From a virus: a stretch of DNA of 64,000 bases. The notes under the pieces were generated by a model. The model was not told the DNA's origin. It searched no databases and saw only the letters and a program-made list of their open reading frames with translations. The stretch's first letter is position 1. Every line of letters begins with the position of its first letter. Positions 1 through 7,344 of this stretch are shown here, piece by piece. The stretch lies in IMG/VR virus record IMGVR_UViG_3300036770_003984, positions 62,001 to 126,000 of that record; one strand, written 5' to 3'. The position numbers and the translations under genes are program-made.

Positions 1-213
1 ATTTTCCATATCGTGAATTTTCTTTACATCACTTTCATTTTCCAAGTTGAATGCGATATTAACCCACTTATCAACTGGTAATCTGTTTGGTTTATCATAT
101 TTCTCAATCAATATTGGAGTTTTAATTGATTCATTCATCGTGTAATCAATCCCCTCATTTTTCAATCTTTCAAGTTTGTTTAGTACAAACTCATACGCTT
201 CATTAATGGTCAT
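1..213 (-). CDS. hypothetical protein, C-terminus outside window
   Basis: Leftward reading frame starting at ATG 213 (MTINEAYEFVLNKLERL) and still open at base 1, so at least 71 residues. It is rich in charged residues and has no membrane segment. The next upstream gene ends 5 bases before this start, so the two are probably co-transcribed. I do not recognise the family; the spacing and clean codon usage make it a real gene. Confidence 0.6.
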   Translation of the reverse strand, partial: MTINEAYEFVLNKLERLKNEGIDYTMNESIKTPILIEKYDKPNRLPVDKWVNIAFNLENESDVKKIHDMEN

Positions 214-217
214 TTTT

Positions 218-457
218 TTAATTTAAATTTTCTAAAAATTTTACGAATTCAGTTATATTTTTTTCCTCAAAAATTATTGTATTGTCTTGTGTTATTGAAA
301 CTTCTTTTTTGGGAAAAATTTTAATTGTAAATTTAGAATCTCTGGTTATTACAAATTCGTCATCAAATGTCAAATTAACTTGATAAGATTCTTTTTTAAT
401 TATTGGTTCAATTGTTTGCCAAACCTTAGTTTGAAACTTTGTTAATTTTTCTTTCAT
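218..457 (-). CDS. hypothetical protein, 79 aa
   Basis: Short soluble protein (MKEKLTKFQTKVWQTIEPII), mostly alternating charged and hydrophobic residues that suggest a small alpha/beta fold. Its start overlaps the stop of a 29-codon membrane-peptide gene (ATGA), and a strong AGGAGG ribosome site lies just upstream inside that gene. No family recognised. Confidence 0.6.
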   Translation of the reverse strand: MKEKLTKFQTKVWQTIEPIIKKESYQVNLTFDDEFVITRDSKFTIKIFPKKEVSITQDNTIIFEEKNITEFVKFLENLN

Positions 458-543
458 GCCTTCCTCCTTTTTCTAATTGTAAATAAAAATAGAAGAAATA
501 GTATAAACCAAATTCCTGTCATTATTTTATTGAATATATTCAT
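454..543 (-). CDS. very small membrane protein, 29 aa
   Basis: ATG at 543 gives MNIFNKIMTGIWFILFL followed by further hydrophobic residues and a basic tail RKRRKA. This predicts one membrane helix with a positive C-terminal end. The stop overlaps the start of the next gene as ATGA, typical translational coupling. Too short for homology claims; one of many tiny membrane proteins in this part of the window. Confidence 0.5.
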   Translation of the reverse strand: MNIFNKIMTGIWFILFLLFLFTIRKRRKA

Positions 544-547
544 AGTT

Positions 548-808
548 TTATTTTTTTTCAAATTCTTCCTTTAAAACAGATAATTCATCTTGTACATTTT
601 TTCTTTCAGTTTCTAAAACTGATTTAATTAAATCATCCCCACCTATATATAAAAATCTTGATATTTTAAACTTACAATCAGACATCCCCGTAATTTTCAT
701 ATCTAAATTATTATATTTCAGTAGAGAATCAATAATATGGAGTCTCATTTCCATATTTTCAATTTTATCCATAAAGGATTTTAACTCAAAAAATTTTTCT
801 TCTGTCAT
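548..808 (-). CDS. hypothetical protein, 86 aa
   Basis: Reads MTEEKFFELKSFMDKIENME and continues as a largely helical, acidic small protein with a likely coiled-coil C-terminus (KNVQDELSVLKEEFEKK). It lies between the 29-residue membrane peptide and the 163-residue protein in a tight leftward string. No family recognised. Confidence 0.6.
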   Translation of the reverse strand: MTEEKFFELKSFMDKIENMEMRLHIIDSLLKYNNLDMKITGMSDCKFKISRFLYIGGDDLIKSVLETERKNVQDELSVLKEEFEKK

Positions 809-814
809 AATTTT

Positions 815-1306
815 TTATACCAATTCTAAGTGATTTTCTTCACAAAACCAATAGGGAACATCACGATTTTTCCAAGAAACAAAATCTTTTTTTGCCCAAA
901 TGTAATAGTTTCTATAAGATTGGATAACATCTTTAACCTTATATTCATCAGGCATTGCTTTGGGTGGTTCAGTGAAACCTTTGTCACAAATATTGACAAA
1001 ATTTGTTACGCACCACTCAATAACATCTTGGGACTTATGACGTTTTCCATATCTATAAGTATACTCCTTACACAATTCCAATCCAAGTTCACATAGATAT
1101 AAATAGTTAGATAATGATTCTCTAACCCATATTGAACAAGGGTGATTTTTGTGGGATAATTTATAAGGGATATCCAATTTGGAATTTGTTACGTGGTGGG
1201 CAGAACATAATAGTTGAGCCGTTTCCAATATCATCTTAACAACGTGTTTGTCACAATGGTATTTAGCACATTTGACAACATCATAATCCAAAAAGAAAAT
1301 GTTCAT
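815..1306 (-). CDS. conserved phage/giant-virus-type hypothetical protein
   Basis: 163 residues starting MNIFFLDYDVVKCAKYHCDK. Recognisable landmarks are a CDKHVVKMILE helix, THKNH-like KLSHKNHPCSIWVRES, EYTYRYGKRHK, and a C-terminal YRNYYIWAKKDFVSWKNR followed by PYWF. I associate this set of motifs with a family seen in large phages and giant viruses, without an assigned function that I can support. The clustered His and Cys residues could bind metal, which is inference only. Confidence 0.65.
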   Translation of the reverse strand: MNIFFLDYDVVKCAKYHCDKHVVKMILETAQLLCSAHHVTNSKLDIPYKLSHKNHPCSIWVRESLSNYLYLCELGLELCKEYTYRYGKRHKSQDVIEWCVTNFVNICDKGFTEPPKAMPDEYKVKDVIQSYRNYYIWAKKDFVSWKNRDVPYWFCEENHLELV

Positions 1307-1365
1307 TTTTATTTATGTTGAATGGTGAAAGGTTCTACTTTGGGTAATAAGGAATTTCATCAAAA

Positions 1366-1953
1366 TCATTTTCCTCCCTCAAGAGTTTTTAAAGCTTCCA
1401 AATAAACTTCTATTGCTTTCAAGTAAAGATTAAAATTTCCACCCCTCATATTCTTAAGTAACTCTTTTTTCTCTTGAAGATAAGTAACAGCGAAAGATTT
1501 ATCATACTCAACAATAGATGAAATGTTCTCAATCAAGTCAGCATATTTAACTGTTTGACAATAAGCAGGAATTCTACCAAGTCTTTCAACTTCCATAGCT
1601 TTTCTTTTGGCTCTATTGACTTTAGGATAAGCTTCTTTGGTGTAGGTGTCGGTTAAATGACCAATACCTGAAACAATCATCTCAGTACTTAAATAGGGAT
1701 AACCAATCTCACTTAATTTTTTTCTTAAAGTTTCAATAGTACAAGGAGTATCTTCCAATAAATCATGACCTAACGATATTTCTATTGCAAATACTTCACC
1801 ATTACTAAAAGAATCTGATTTATATTTATTTACTAATTCTGCGACAGCCAATGGATGAGTCCAATAAGGTTCGCCCGTATATTTTCTCACTTGAGTGCCA
1901 TGTTGTTCTTTGACAAACTCAAGAAATTTTTCTTGTTGTTCTGTTAATACCAT
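1366..1953 (-). CDS. RelA/SpoT-type HD phosphohydrolase (small alarmone hydrolase-like)
   Basis: 195 residues, close in size to the MESH1/SAH family of (p)ppGpp hydrolases. The metal-binding HD signature is visible as YWTHPLAVAELV (first His, residues about 26-37), then GHDLLEDT (His-Asp near residue 63), and later KYADLIENISS (distal Asp, about residue 137). Known members hydrolyse the 3' pyrophosphate of (p)ppGpp, so this one might blunt the host stringent response during infection. No synthetase domain is present. Its start overlaps the end of the 55-residue gene by 10 bases. Another HD-type nucleotide hydrolase remains possible. Confidence 0.75.
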   Translation of the reverse strand: MVLTEQQEKFLEFVKEQHGTQVRKYTGEPYWTHPLAVAELVNKYKSDSFSNGEVFAIEISLGHDLLEDTPCTIETLRKKLSEIGYPYLSTEMIVSGIGHLTDTYTKEAYPKVNRAKRKAMEVERLGRIPAYCQTVKYADLIENISSIVEYDKSFAVTYLQEKKELLKNMRGGNFNLYLKAIEVYLEALKTLEGGK

Positions 1954-2111
1954 AATTCTTTTTTGCTTTTATTTTTACGTGAATATTGTTTTGAACTTTT
2001 GTGTACCTTAGTTACTGATACAAATCCGTGGGGATGTTTCTCCAAATATTCCAATCTAGCACCATTACCAATGGCATCAATAGTTATTCGTATTTTAGTC
2101 TTTGATTTCAT
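1944..2111 (-). CDS. hypothetical basic protein, 55 aa
   Basis: ATG at 2111 gives MKSKTKIRITIDAIGNGARL, a beta-strand-like N-terminal half and a Lys/Ser-rich tail ending KNKSKKELWY. The last 10 bases overlap the following HD gene in another frame, as elsewhere in this compact operon. The basic tail could contact nucleic acid. No family recognised. Confidence 0.55.
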   Translation of the reverse strand: MKSKTKIRITIDAIGNGARLEYLEKHPHGFVSVTKVHKSSKQYSRKNKSKKELWY

Positions 2112-2187
2112 AATATGTTTGGAATAAAGTTAATTTATGGTTTCTGATAATAGAACCAAACATACTAAAATAAAGTTCCTAAATAGG

Positions 2188-2910
2188 TTAAAATTTTGTT
2201 GTTTGTTTGGGTGGTAATGGTGGTGGTACTACAGAACTACCTTTTATCTGACTATATTCTGCTCTACTACTTAGTGGTACCCATCCTGTATCTTGCATAT
2301 CTTTTGTCCAAACTAATGTATTACCATTTATTTCACCTCTTTGGTACATAAGTTTTAACTTATTAAAATCAATTGGAGTTTTTGGGTTTGTGGAAATATA
2401 CCAATTACCACCTATAACATCACTTAACTCAGCTTGGGATTTTGGTATACCTTGTCCTTTTCTTGTATCCCTATTATCCTTACAAAATGTTGTAGAATAA
2501 TAGTCATAAATTTTAGGTACATAAACGTCCTCCATCCATTTAGGAATAACATTCATATCCTTACCAGTTTTACAAGAAAAAACAATAGTAAATTTATTTT
2601 TACTATGTATATCACCAGTAAGAGTAACACTATTTACAAAATTTGTTACATTTCTTCTAATATCACGACCAAGTCTAGTATTGAATCCCTCTATAGTTTC
2701 AACATCAAATTTAGCAATACCCATTAACGGATTTTCATCAATTTTTTTAATTCTAGCATACCCTAATAATTTATTTCCACCAATACCTTGGTATACCTCA
2801 ACCCTATCATTTATTTGTGGAGGGTTAGTATTTTCTTTCAATAAATTACGTAATTCCAATCTTTGATTTGCTTCTTGGATATGTCTTATTTTACTATAAC
2901 TTCTATTCAT
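2188..2910 (-). CDS. GYF_2 (DUF4339)-like domain protein with possible N-terminal tag
   Basis: 240 residues. The N-terminus MNRSYSKIRHIQEANQRLEL continues with RNLLKEN, an amphipathic stretch ending in L-K-E that resembles the tags found on many proteins of this window. Residues about 165-215 read GNWYISTNPKTPIDFNKLKL and NTLVWTKDMQDTGWVPLSS, the pattern of a GYF_2/DUF4339 domain, followed by a PPPLPP stretch. Such domains bind proline-rich peptides. The middle is beta-rich and unassigned. An octamer-like ATATTTAT lies upstream of the start. Possibly a virion or membrane-associated protein. Confidence 0.6.
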   Translation of the reverse strand: MNRSYSKIRHIQEANQRLELRNLLKENTNPPQINDRVEVYQGIGGNKLLGYARIKKIDENPLMGIAKFDVETIEGFNTRLGRDIRRNVTNFVNSVTLTGDIHSKNKFTIVFSCKTGKDMNVIPKWMEDVYVPKIYDYYSTTFCKDNRDTRKGQGIPKSQAELSDVIGGNWYISTNPKTPIDFNKLKLMYQRGEINGNTLVWTKDMQDTGWVPLSSRAEYSQIKGSSVVPPPLPPKQTTKF

Positions 2911-2953
2911 AAACTTTTTTTTAAATAAATATCACATTATGAATTAAAATTTA

Positions 2954-3259
2954 TCAAATTTTCTTTCTAACAAATTCTCCCAAGTCATAATCATTTGGAT
3001 GATTCAAAATTTCTTTTTTGGTTACACAAATAATATCATTATTCAAAGGTAAATCTTCAGCATTCATATTATACATATCCAATATTTCAATCGGTGATAA
3101 TACCCTATGTGTAAAATCTCCAGAATCACCCCACTCTGATATAACGTGATATTTTTCTTTCCAACCAGATTTTATAAATGTAACACAAAAAGGTTCATTA
3201 TTTCCGTGTGGGAAATAATATGTTATATTCAATCCTTTTTTAATAATTTTTGGTTCCAT
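2954..3259 (-). CDS. hypothetical protein, 101 aa
   Basis: Begins MEPKIIKKGLNITYYFPHGN and continues as a beta-rich soluble protein with no signal or membrane segment. It is followed 44 bases further left by the GYF_2-like gene promoter region and preceded by a small membrane protein gene. No family recognised. Confidence 0.6.
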   Translation of the reverse strand: MEPKIIKKGLNITYYFPHGNNEPFCVTFIKSGWKEKYHVISEWGDSGDFTHRVLSPIEILDMYNMNAEDLPLNNDIICVTKKEILNHPNDYDLGEFVRKKI

Positions 3260-3266
3260 AATATAT

Positions 3267-3515
3267 TCAATTTTTATTACAATCTTTTATCCCATCTTTA
3301 TAACCTTGCAAATAAATTGAATCCACATTAATTACCTTGTTTGATTTAATCTCAATTGGTTTTGGGTATTGTTTTGGGACAATCATAAAACCAAGAATAA
3401 ATAATATAAACCCAACAATAAATAAATAAAAACCTCGATTATCTATAAAAGAGAAAGAAGAAAAACAAGCAAATAATCCAATAACCATAAAAATTGAACC
3501 AAATAATAAATCCAT
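3267..3515 (-). CDS. small membrane protein, 82 aa
   Basis: Two hydrophobic stretches (about residues 2-22 and 29-46, for example FYLFIVGFILFILGFMIV) are separated by a short loop, then a polar C-terminal domain ends GYKDGIKDCNKN. This predicts a two-helix inner-membrane protein. It lies next to a truncated tRNA and an HNH gene, so this stretch may be a mobile-element landing site. Function unknown. Confidence 0.6.
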   Translation of the reverse strand: MDLLFGSIFMVIGLFACFSSFSFIDNRGFYLFIVGFILFILGFMIVPKQYPKPIEIKSNKVINVDSIYLQGYKDGIKDCNKN

Positions 3516-3538
3516 AATTTCTTTTTTTTAAAATGTTA

Positions 3539-3572
3539 GTACCCAAGGTGGGACTCGAACCCACACAAATAT
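3539..3572 (-). pseudogene. orphan tRNA 3' fragment (T arm plus acceptor half)
   Basis: On the minus strand a perfect T arm (GTGGG-TTCGAGT-CCCAC) is followed by CTTGGGTA, the 3' half of an acceptor stem. There is no matching 5' half, D arm or anticodon arm; an HNH endonuclease gene begins 12 bases away. This looks like a tRNA cut by insertion of the HNH gene or by recombination. Confidence 0.6.
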
Positions 3573-3583
3573 TTTAATAAATT

Positions 3584-4264
3584 TTATTCAAAAGTTGTTA
3601 ACCATTTTCTTATTGTGTTATCACTCACACCATATTTTCTTCCAGTACCTGAATACCCCAACTCAGTAACTTCACTCAATAATTGATTAAATGGAGGGCG
3701 ATTTACTTTTCTGTTTTTAATACTCCAACACTTTTCACACATTTTTGACTTCAAATTAATTTCCTTTCCACAATCACAAGTCTTTTCTACTTTTATTTTT
3801 TCAGTTTTAATTTTACTTTTTAATTTATTTGATTTCTTAATATTTGAATAATTATGTTCTTGCATATGACAATTAGAACACAAAATCCTCAAGTTATCTA
3901 ACTTATTATTAAATCTGTTTCCATCAATATGGTGAAGTTCTAATGGTATAGGTTTTCCCATCCATTCATCCAACTTACAACATTCACATTTTTTTTCCTT
4001 TATTCCATCATTAATCAATAAATTTCTCAATTTGGACGTAACCACAACATCTTTCTTTATATAATCCAATACATTAGATTTTCTATTTGATGTTTTTTTA
4101 CCTTTTAGTCCTTGATTACCATTATACGTTATCCCAAGTTTTTTCAAATATGAATTTAAAGTTTCAGGTTTACACTCTAAAAATTTACAAATATTTGATT
4201 TAGATTCATTATTCTTAATCATAGAAAGGATTATTTCCTTTTTTTCTATTATGTCATTTCTCAT
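3584..4264 (-). CDS. HNH endonuclease
   Basis: 226 residues. The N-terminal half carries a helix-turn-helix-like stretch (SKSNICKFLECKPETLNSYL). The centre has CECCKLDEW...PLELHHIDGNRFNNKLDNLR followed by ILCSNCHMQEH, a classical HNH motif with zinc-binding Cys pairs. A second CDCGKEINLK...CEKCW pair follows. Phage HNH proteins of this type usually act as homing or DNA-nicking enzymes. It sits against a truncated tRNA, consistent with insertion into a tRNA gene. A start promoter-like ATATTTAT lies upstream. Confidence 0.85.
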   Translation of the reverse strand: MRNDIIEKKEIILSMIKNNESKSNICKFLECKPETLNSYLKKLGITYNGNQGLKGKKTSNRKSNVLDYIKKDVVVTSKLRNLLINDGIKEKKCECCKLDEWMGKPIPLELHHIDGNRFNNKLDNLRILCSNCHMQEHNYSNIKKSNKLKSKIKTEKIKVEKTCDCGKEINLKSKMCEKCWSIKNRKVNRPPFNQLLSEVTELGYSGTGRKYGVSDNTIRKWLTTFE

Positions 4265-4331
4265 AGTAATATTTATTATATAAATATATTATACACTATG
4301 AAAAGTATAATAGTAAGTATACTATTTTTTG

Positions 4332-4415
4332 TACCTAAGAAGAGATTCGAACTCTTACTCCTTTAAACGGAATTTGGGTCTAAGCCAAACGTGTCTACCA
4401 TTCCACCACTCAGGT
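4332..4415 (-). tRNA. tRNA-Leu(UAG)
   Basis: 84 nt class II cloverleaf: acceptor ACCTGAG/CTTAGGT with A73, anticodon arm TTTGG-CTTAGAC-CCAAA giving UAG, long variable arm, T loop TTCGAAT. Canonical in every arm, which contrasts with the swollen Leu-type elements nearby. Confidence 0.9.
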
Positions 4416-4421
4416 AATTTT

Positions 4422-4550
4422 TTAAAGGTTAAATCCAAATTTAATTAGATAAACCAATCCCAATACAATAAGAGCAAGCATTGCACCAGAGAACATAACC
4501 ATTGCAAATTCTTTTTGTGCGTTTGTTTTACCTTGATTTTCGTTTTTCAT
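4422..4550 (-). CDS. small membrane protein, 42 aa
   Basis: ATG at 4550 gives MKNENQGKTNAQKEFAMVMF followed by a hydrophobic segment SGAMLALIVLGLVYLIKFG. It predicts a polar N-terminus and one membrane helix. The start overlaps the end of the upstream 86-residue gene by one base. Its stop lies 6 bases from tRNA-Leu(UAG). No family recognised. Confidence 0.5.
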   Translation of the reverse strand: MKNENQGKTNAQKEFAMVMFSGAMLALIVLGLVYLIKFGFNL

Positions 4551-4810
4551 TATAAAAATTTTTTGTAATCTATAAAATGTTTATTTACCCACATATTACC
4601 TGTTATTTGAGTTGTATGTTCTTTTTTACTTTTCTCAAAAACATCAACCATAGTTTTTCTTTCATTGTCAAGTTCGTCCCAAAGATAAGAAATAACTATG
4701 TTTAATTTTCTTTTTTCCTCTGTATTATGTTTAGCTTCTCTAGTAAGTTTTTCAACTTTATCTATAACGTTTTGAAGAGGTGTTTTATTTTGTGTTAATT
4801 TAGAATTCAT
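4550..4810 (-). CDS. hypothetical helical protein, 86 aa
   Basis: Starts MNSKLTQNKTPLQNVIDKVE and is almost entirely helix-forming and charged, probably a coiled coil. Coupled to the downstream 42-residue membrane protein by a one-base overlap. No family recognised. Confidence 0.55.
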   Translation of the reverse strand: MNSKLTQNKTPLQNVIDKVEKLTREAKHNTEEKRKLNIVISYLWDELDNERKTMVDVFEKSKKEHTTQITGNMWVNKHFIDYKKFL

Positions 4811-4828
4811 ATCTTAATAATGATTTAT

Positions 4829-5002
4829 TTAGTTTATATCAAGTTCAAGCTGACTCTCACTAAATATATGCAACATACCATTATTTATTAATTCTGCCAC
4901 AATTCTTGTTTCACCAGATGTGGTTTGGAATACCGCAACAACAATACCTGGGAATTTGTAACCTTTCGGTTTGTAAACTTTGTCTCCTACTTTAAATTTC
5001 AT
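4829..5002 (-). CDS. hypothetical SH3/KOW-like protein, 57 aa
   Basis: ATG at 5002 gives MKFKVGDKVYKPKGYKFPGI followed by VVAVFQTTSGETRIVAEL, the strand pattern of small SH3-like barrels common in phages. No catalytic residues are evident. Located between two short hypothetical genes in the leftward string. Confidence 0.55.
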   Translation of the reverse strand: MKFKVGDKVYKPKGYKFPGIVVAVFQTTSGETRIVAELINNGMLHIFSESQLELDIN

Positions 5003-5027
5003 AATTTTTTTTAAATAATATAATGAT

Positions 5028-5363
5028 TTATTTGTAAGATGAAAAATATTTTTCAGTGTAATGTTTTAGAATACTATCACTATTGGTGTATTTGGTATTA
5101 ATTGTATTACTGAAGAAAAAACTATTATCATCCAATATAAGCAAGTATTCGTCTCTAATGGACTCAAAATTTGTTAATCCATCTGTGTTGAATTGATTAA
5201 CACGACTTTTAAAATTTTCCAATTTTTCTTTAATACAATTTAAATCAATATTTGGAAAAAGATATGTTAATCGTGTCAATAAATTTGGATAGATGAATTG
5301 TAGTTTTGAATCTTCTTTAAGAAAGATTAAAATACCAACATTTACTTGTTCATCCAATACCAC
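5028..5363 (-). CDS. hypothetical protein, 111 aa
   Basis: Begins MVLDEQVNVGILIFLKEDSK and contains YLFPNIDLNCIKEKLENFKS; mixed alpha/beta with an aromatic C-terminus. The opening resembles DUF3037-like phrases (EQVNVGILIF), where such proteins occur next to toxin-antitoxin or phage genes, but I cannot confirm this. Confidence 0.55.
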   Translation of the reverse strand: MVLDEQVNVGILIFLKEDSKLQFIYPNLLTRLTYLFPNIDLNCIKEKLENFKSRVNQFNTDGLTNFESIRDEYLLILDDNSFFFSNTINTKYTNSDSILKHYTEKYFSSYK

Positions 5364-5464
5364 TGAAGGTCGGAATTTTAATAAACTATATTCTGCGTTT
5401 TTGAAAGCCGTTAGATTTTAAGTTATCAATTTACATAGAACTCTTGTACTTCTTTAAAATTTAG

Positions 5465-5537
5465 TACACCCAACAGGATTCGAACCTGTAACCTATTGCT
5501 TAGAAGGCAATTGCTCTTCCAGTTGAGCTATGGGTGC
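5465..5537 (-). tRNA. tRNA-Arg(UCU)
   Basis: 73 nt cloverleaf. Anticodon arm ATTGC-CTTCTAA-GCAAT gives UCU; T arm ACAGG-TTCGAAT-CCTGT; acceptor GCACCCA pairs with TGGGTGT (one G-U) and A73. Just beyond its 5' end the minus strand keeps AAGTGGCGGAATATTC, a leftover of a Leu-type tRNA 5' half. Confidence 0.9.
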
Positions 5538-5566
5538 GAATATTCCGCCACTTGACCATATTAATT

Positions 5567-5651
5567 AAAACATCTTGTTTAGGGTAGGTGGGTGCACGTC
5601 ACCTTTAATCTAAACCTCTTTGCCATCATTTTCTTTACGAGTTGATGTTTT
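5567..5651. ncRNA. candidate structured RNA closed by an 8-bp stem
   Basis: AAAACATC at 5567-5574 is complementary to GATGTTTT at 5644-5651, closing an 85-nt region that has no open reading frame and lies between tRNA-Arg(UCU) and a Leu-type element. Strand is not determined, although neighbours are leftward. Paired by eye only; the interior is not resolved. Confidence 0.3.
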
Positions 5652-5659
5652 AAATATTG

Positions 5660-5806
5660 TAGTCCTAATAGGATTTGAACCTATACGTAGATTTTGTATG
5701 TGCTTTTATCTTTGAAATCATCTACTAATTCCCGTTAATAGCGTTACACGAACCTAACAGAGCCATACACATACTCTCACAGCGTCTTCCATTCCGCCAC
5801 AGGACT
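5660..5806 (-). ncRNA. Leu-type tRNA-like element 1, expanded centre (147 nt)
   Basis: Acceptor AGTCCTG pairs with TAGGACT (A73), the D region reads TGGCGGAATGGAAGACGC as in tRNA-Leu, and the T arm is ATAGG-TTCAAAT-CCTAT. Between D and T arms lie about 97 nt instead of about 31, closed in part by GTATGTG/CACATAC, plus GTAGAT/ATCTAC. No ordinary 5-bp, 7-nt anticodon arm is evident. First of nine such elements. Confidence 0.6.
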
Positions 5807-5817
5807 TTGTTAAGTCA

Positions 5818-6105
5818 TTACCAACTATTCACAAATCGAATTTTATGTACTCCATCAGGTATTTCAGAAACAATAATCTCAAAACCTTCTACTTCATCTC
5901 CAAAATATTCGTGTTTTGGTATATTAATCTCCAATTTTTCTTCTAATAGATACCTTCCTGGATATCTACTACCAAAATATTCTGCAGTTTCTTTTGGAAG
6001 CTCTTGTATTTCCGCTTCAATACAAGCAATTACAACTTTAGCGTGTTTCTTATAATTTTCATTTTCAGGTGAAACAAAACCTATAATATGTGTTGACATT
6101 CCCAT
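5818..6105 (-). CDS. conserved phage-type hypothetical protein, 95 aa
   Basis: Reads MGMSTHIIGFVSPENENYKK, then HAKVVIACIEAEIQELPKET and EYFGSRYPGRYL. The pattern MSTHxxGF...ACxxAxxxxPxExxxYF is one I associate with small proteins of unknown function in diverse phages. The likely start is the third residue (MSTH). It is squeezed between two Leu-type tRNA-like elements. Confidence 0.6.
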   Translation of the reverse strand: MGMSTHIIGFVSPENENYKKHAKVVIACIEAEIQELPKETAEYFGSRYPGRYLLEEKLEINIPKHEYFGDEVEGFEIIVSEIPDGVHKIRFVNSW

Positions 6106-6129
6106 TTTATTATATTTTTTAATTTTTAG

Positions 6130-6275
6130 TAGTCCTGACAGGAATCGAACCTGTATTTACAACAACACCAATCTGACACATCCGTACCAGTAGAGGAATC
6201 GAACCTCAATATATTGTAACCCCCTTTGGGCTAATGGGATTTGCACCCAAACGTCTTCCATTCCGCCACAGGACT
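6130..6275 (-). ncRNA. Leu-type tRNA-like element 2 with extra T-arm hairpins (146 nt)
   Basis: Outer arms are Leu-like: AGTCCTG/CAGGACT acceptor with A73, GGCGGAATGGAAGACG D region, T arm ACAGG-TTCGATT-CCTGT. The interior holds TGGG-TGCAAAT-CCCA (CAA in the anticodon position but G instead of U33), a second T-arm-like GAGG-TTCGATT-CCTC, and a closing stem TTACAA/TTGTAA. It looks like a tRNA-Leu with a large inserted variable domain. Confidence 0.6.
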
Positions 6276-6280
6276 AAATT

Positions 6281-6553
6281 TTAATTTAAACTATCTAATT
6301 CCATACAATATCTTATGAATCTTTGTTCACCATCTTCAGTCTTATATTTGTATTCACCTTCATAAGGTGTATAATAACCTCTGTCATCAAATGGTTCAAA
6401 ACCTATATACTCAACACTTTCATCAAATATAGGACCTTCAACACCCATATATTGATTCAAAAGTAATTCAGCTTTTTCAATAGTACTTGCAGTTAGAATA
6501 GGAAGTCTATCGTTGCTATCTAAGATTATATAAATAAGTGCCATAATATTCAA
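6281..6553 (-). CDS. hypothetical protein, about 87-90 aa
   Basis: Translation starts MNIMALIYIILDSNDRLPIL or, equally well, at the second Met (MALIYI, base 6544). It is an acidic, aromatic-rich protein (FEPFDDRGYYTPYEGEYKYK). No family recognised; no membrane segment. Confidence 0.55.
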   Translation of the reverse strand: MNIMALIYIILDSNDRLPILTASTIEKAELLLNQYMGVEGPIFDESVEYIGFEPFDDRGYYTPYEGEYKYKTEDGEQRFIRYCMELDSLN

Positions 6554-6709
6554 AGTTTTAAAAGTTTTAAAAGTTTTCGGTTTTTCTATTCCAAACCTTA
6601 AAGTCAGGTAACATTCTAAGTGTCAACCACTACTTGTGAATTATTAGGTGTCACAACCAATTTATTAACAATTAAAAAGAAGATAAAGTTCAAAATAAGA
6701 CCTTCATTT

Positions 6710-6928
6710 TTAGAAATATTTTCTTGACGCGTCTTCAATTGTTCCATATTCACCCCCAACACCATTTATAAATTTAAATCCTTTATAAACATTTGACTTA
6801 AGAAGAATATGTTCTAACATACCACACATAACATACTTTTCAGCTGCATTGTGATAATCTGAAGCCAACATTTCATTTACATAAGTTTTATATTCTTCAA
6901 TATTAAATGTTTTTTTCTCTTTAGCCAT
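6710..6928 (-). CDS. hypothetical protein, 72 aa
   Basis: Begins MAKEKKTFNIEEYKTYVNEM and is helical in its first two thirds, ending GGEYGTIEDASRKYF. No motif recognised. Its upstream side opens onto a 330-base non-coding region that holds a candidate structured RNA. Confidence 0.55.
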   Translation of the reverse strand: MAKEKKTFNIEEYKTYVNEMLASDYHNAAEKYVMCGMLEHILLKSNVYKGFKFINGVGGEYGTIEDASRKYF

Positions 6929-7103
6929 TGTGATTATGTGTTTCAGTGATTAATAAGACAAAGATAGTTGTTCTTCCTGAATTATTCACTTTTTCCTATG
7001 TTTTTTTTTTAAAATTTTGGGGTATCTTCCAAGTTAGCTACACTTTTTCAACACCCCCTCATCCTGTAGAAATGGACTAGTGTTTTTTGCCTTTTGTAGA
7101 AAA

Positions 7104-7258
7104 TGCGAGTGACTATCTCGTGTAAACTGCCAACGTCTGGTCTTGGCAACCCTGGTTATAGTGACATATTAACCATAATACGTGGTTGTGTTAACATATT
7201 AACCAAATACGGCAGTTGAGGGCTAGCTGACCACCCAATCTATCTACATCAATTGGGA
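7104..7258. ncRNA. candidate multi-branched structured RNA
   Basis: The 6929-7265 gap has no gene but several hairpins: CGAG-tgactat-CTCG near 7106, GCCAA/TTGGC at about 7128-7147, GGTTA/TAACC at 7154-7174, GGTT/AACC at 7183-7204, and CCCAAT/ATTGGG at 7233-7257. ACTGCC near 7125 can also pair with GGCAGT near 7212, which would close a junction over the two GGTT hairpins. Neighbouring tRNAs are leftward, so the minus strand is the likelier transcript. Confidence 0.35.
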
Positions 7259-7265
7259 TTTTTGG

Positions 7266-7337
7266 AGCTGGTATGAGGAATCGAACCCCATTATCTTGAT
7301 TACAAGTCAAGTGCATCACCACTTATGCTTTACCAGC
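7266..7337 (-). tRNA. tRNA-Thr(UGU)
   Basis: 72 nt. Acceptor GCTGGTA/TACCAGC; anticodon arm CTTGA-CTTGTAA-TCAAG gives UGU; T loop TTCGATT. Follows the structured non-coding region in + coordinates, and is therefore transcribed before it. Confidence 0.9.
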
Positions 7338-7344
7338 CAATGTA

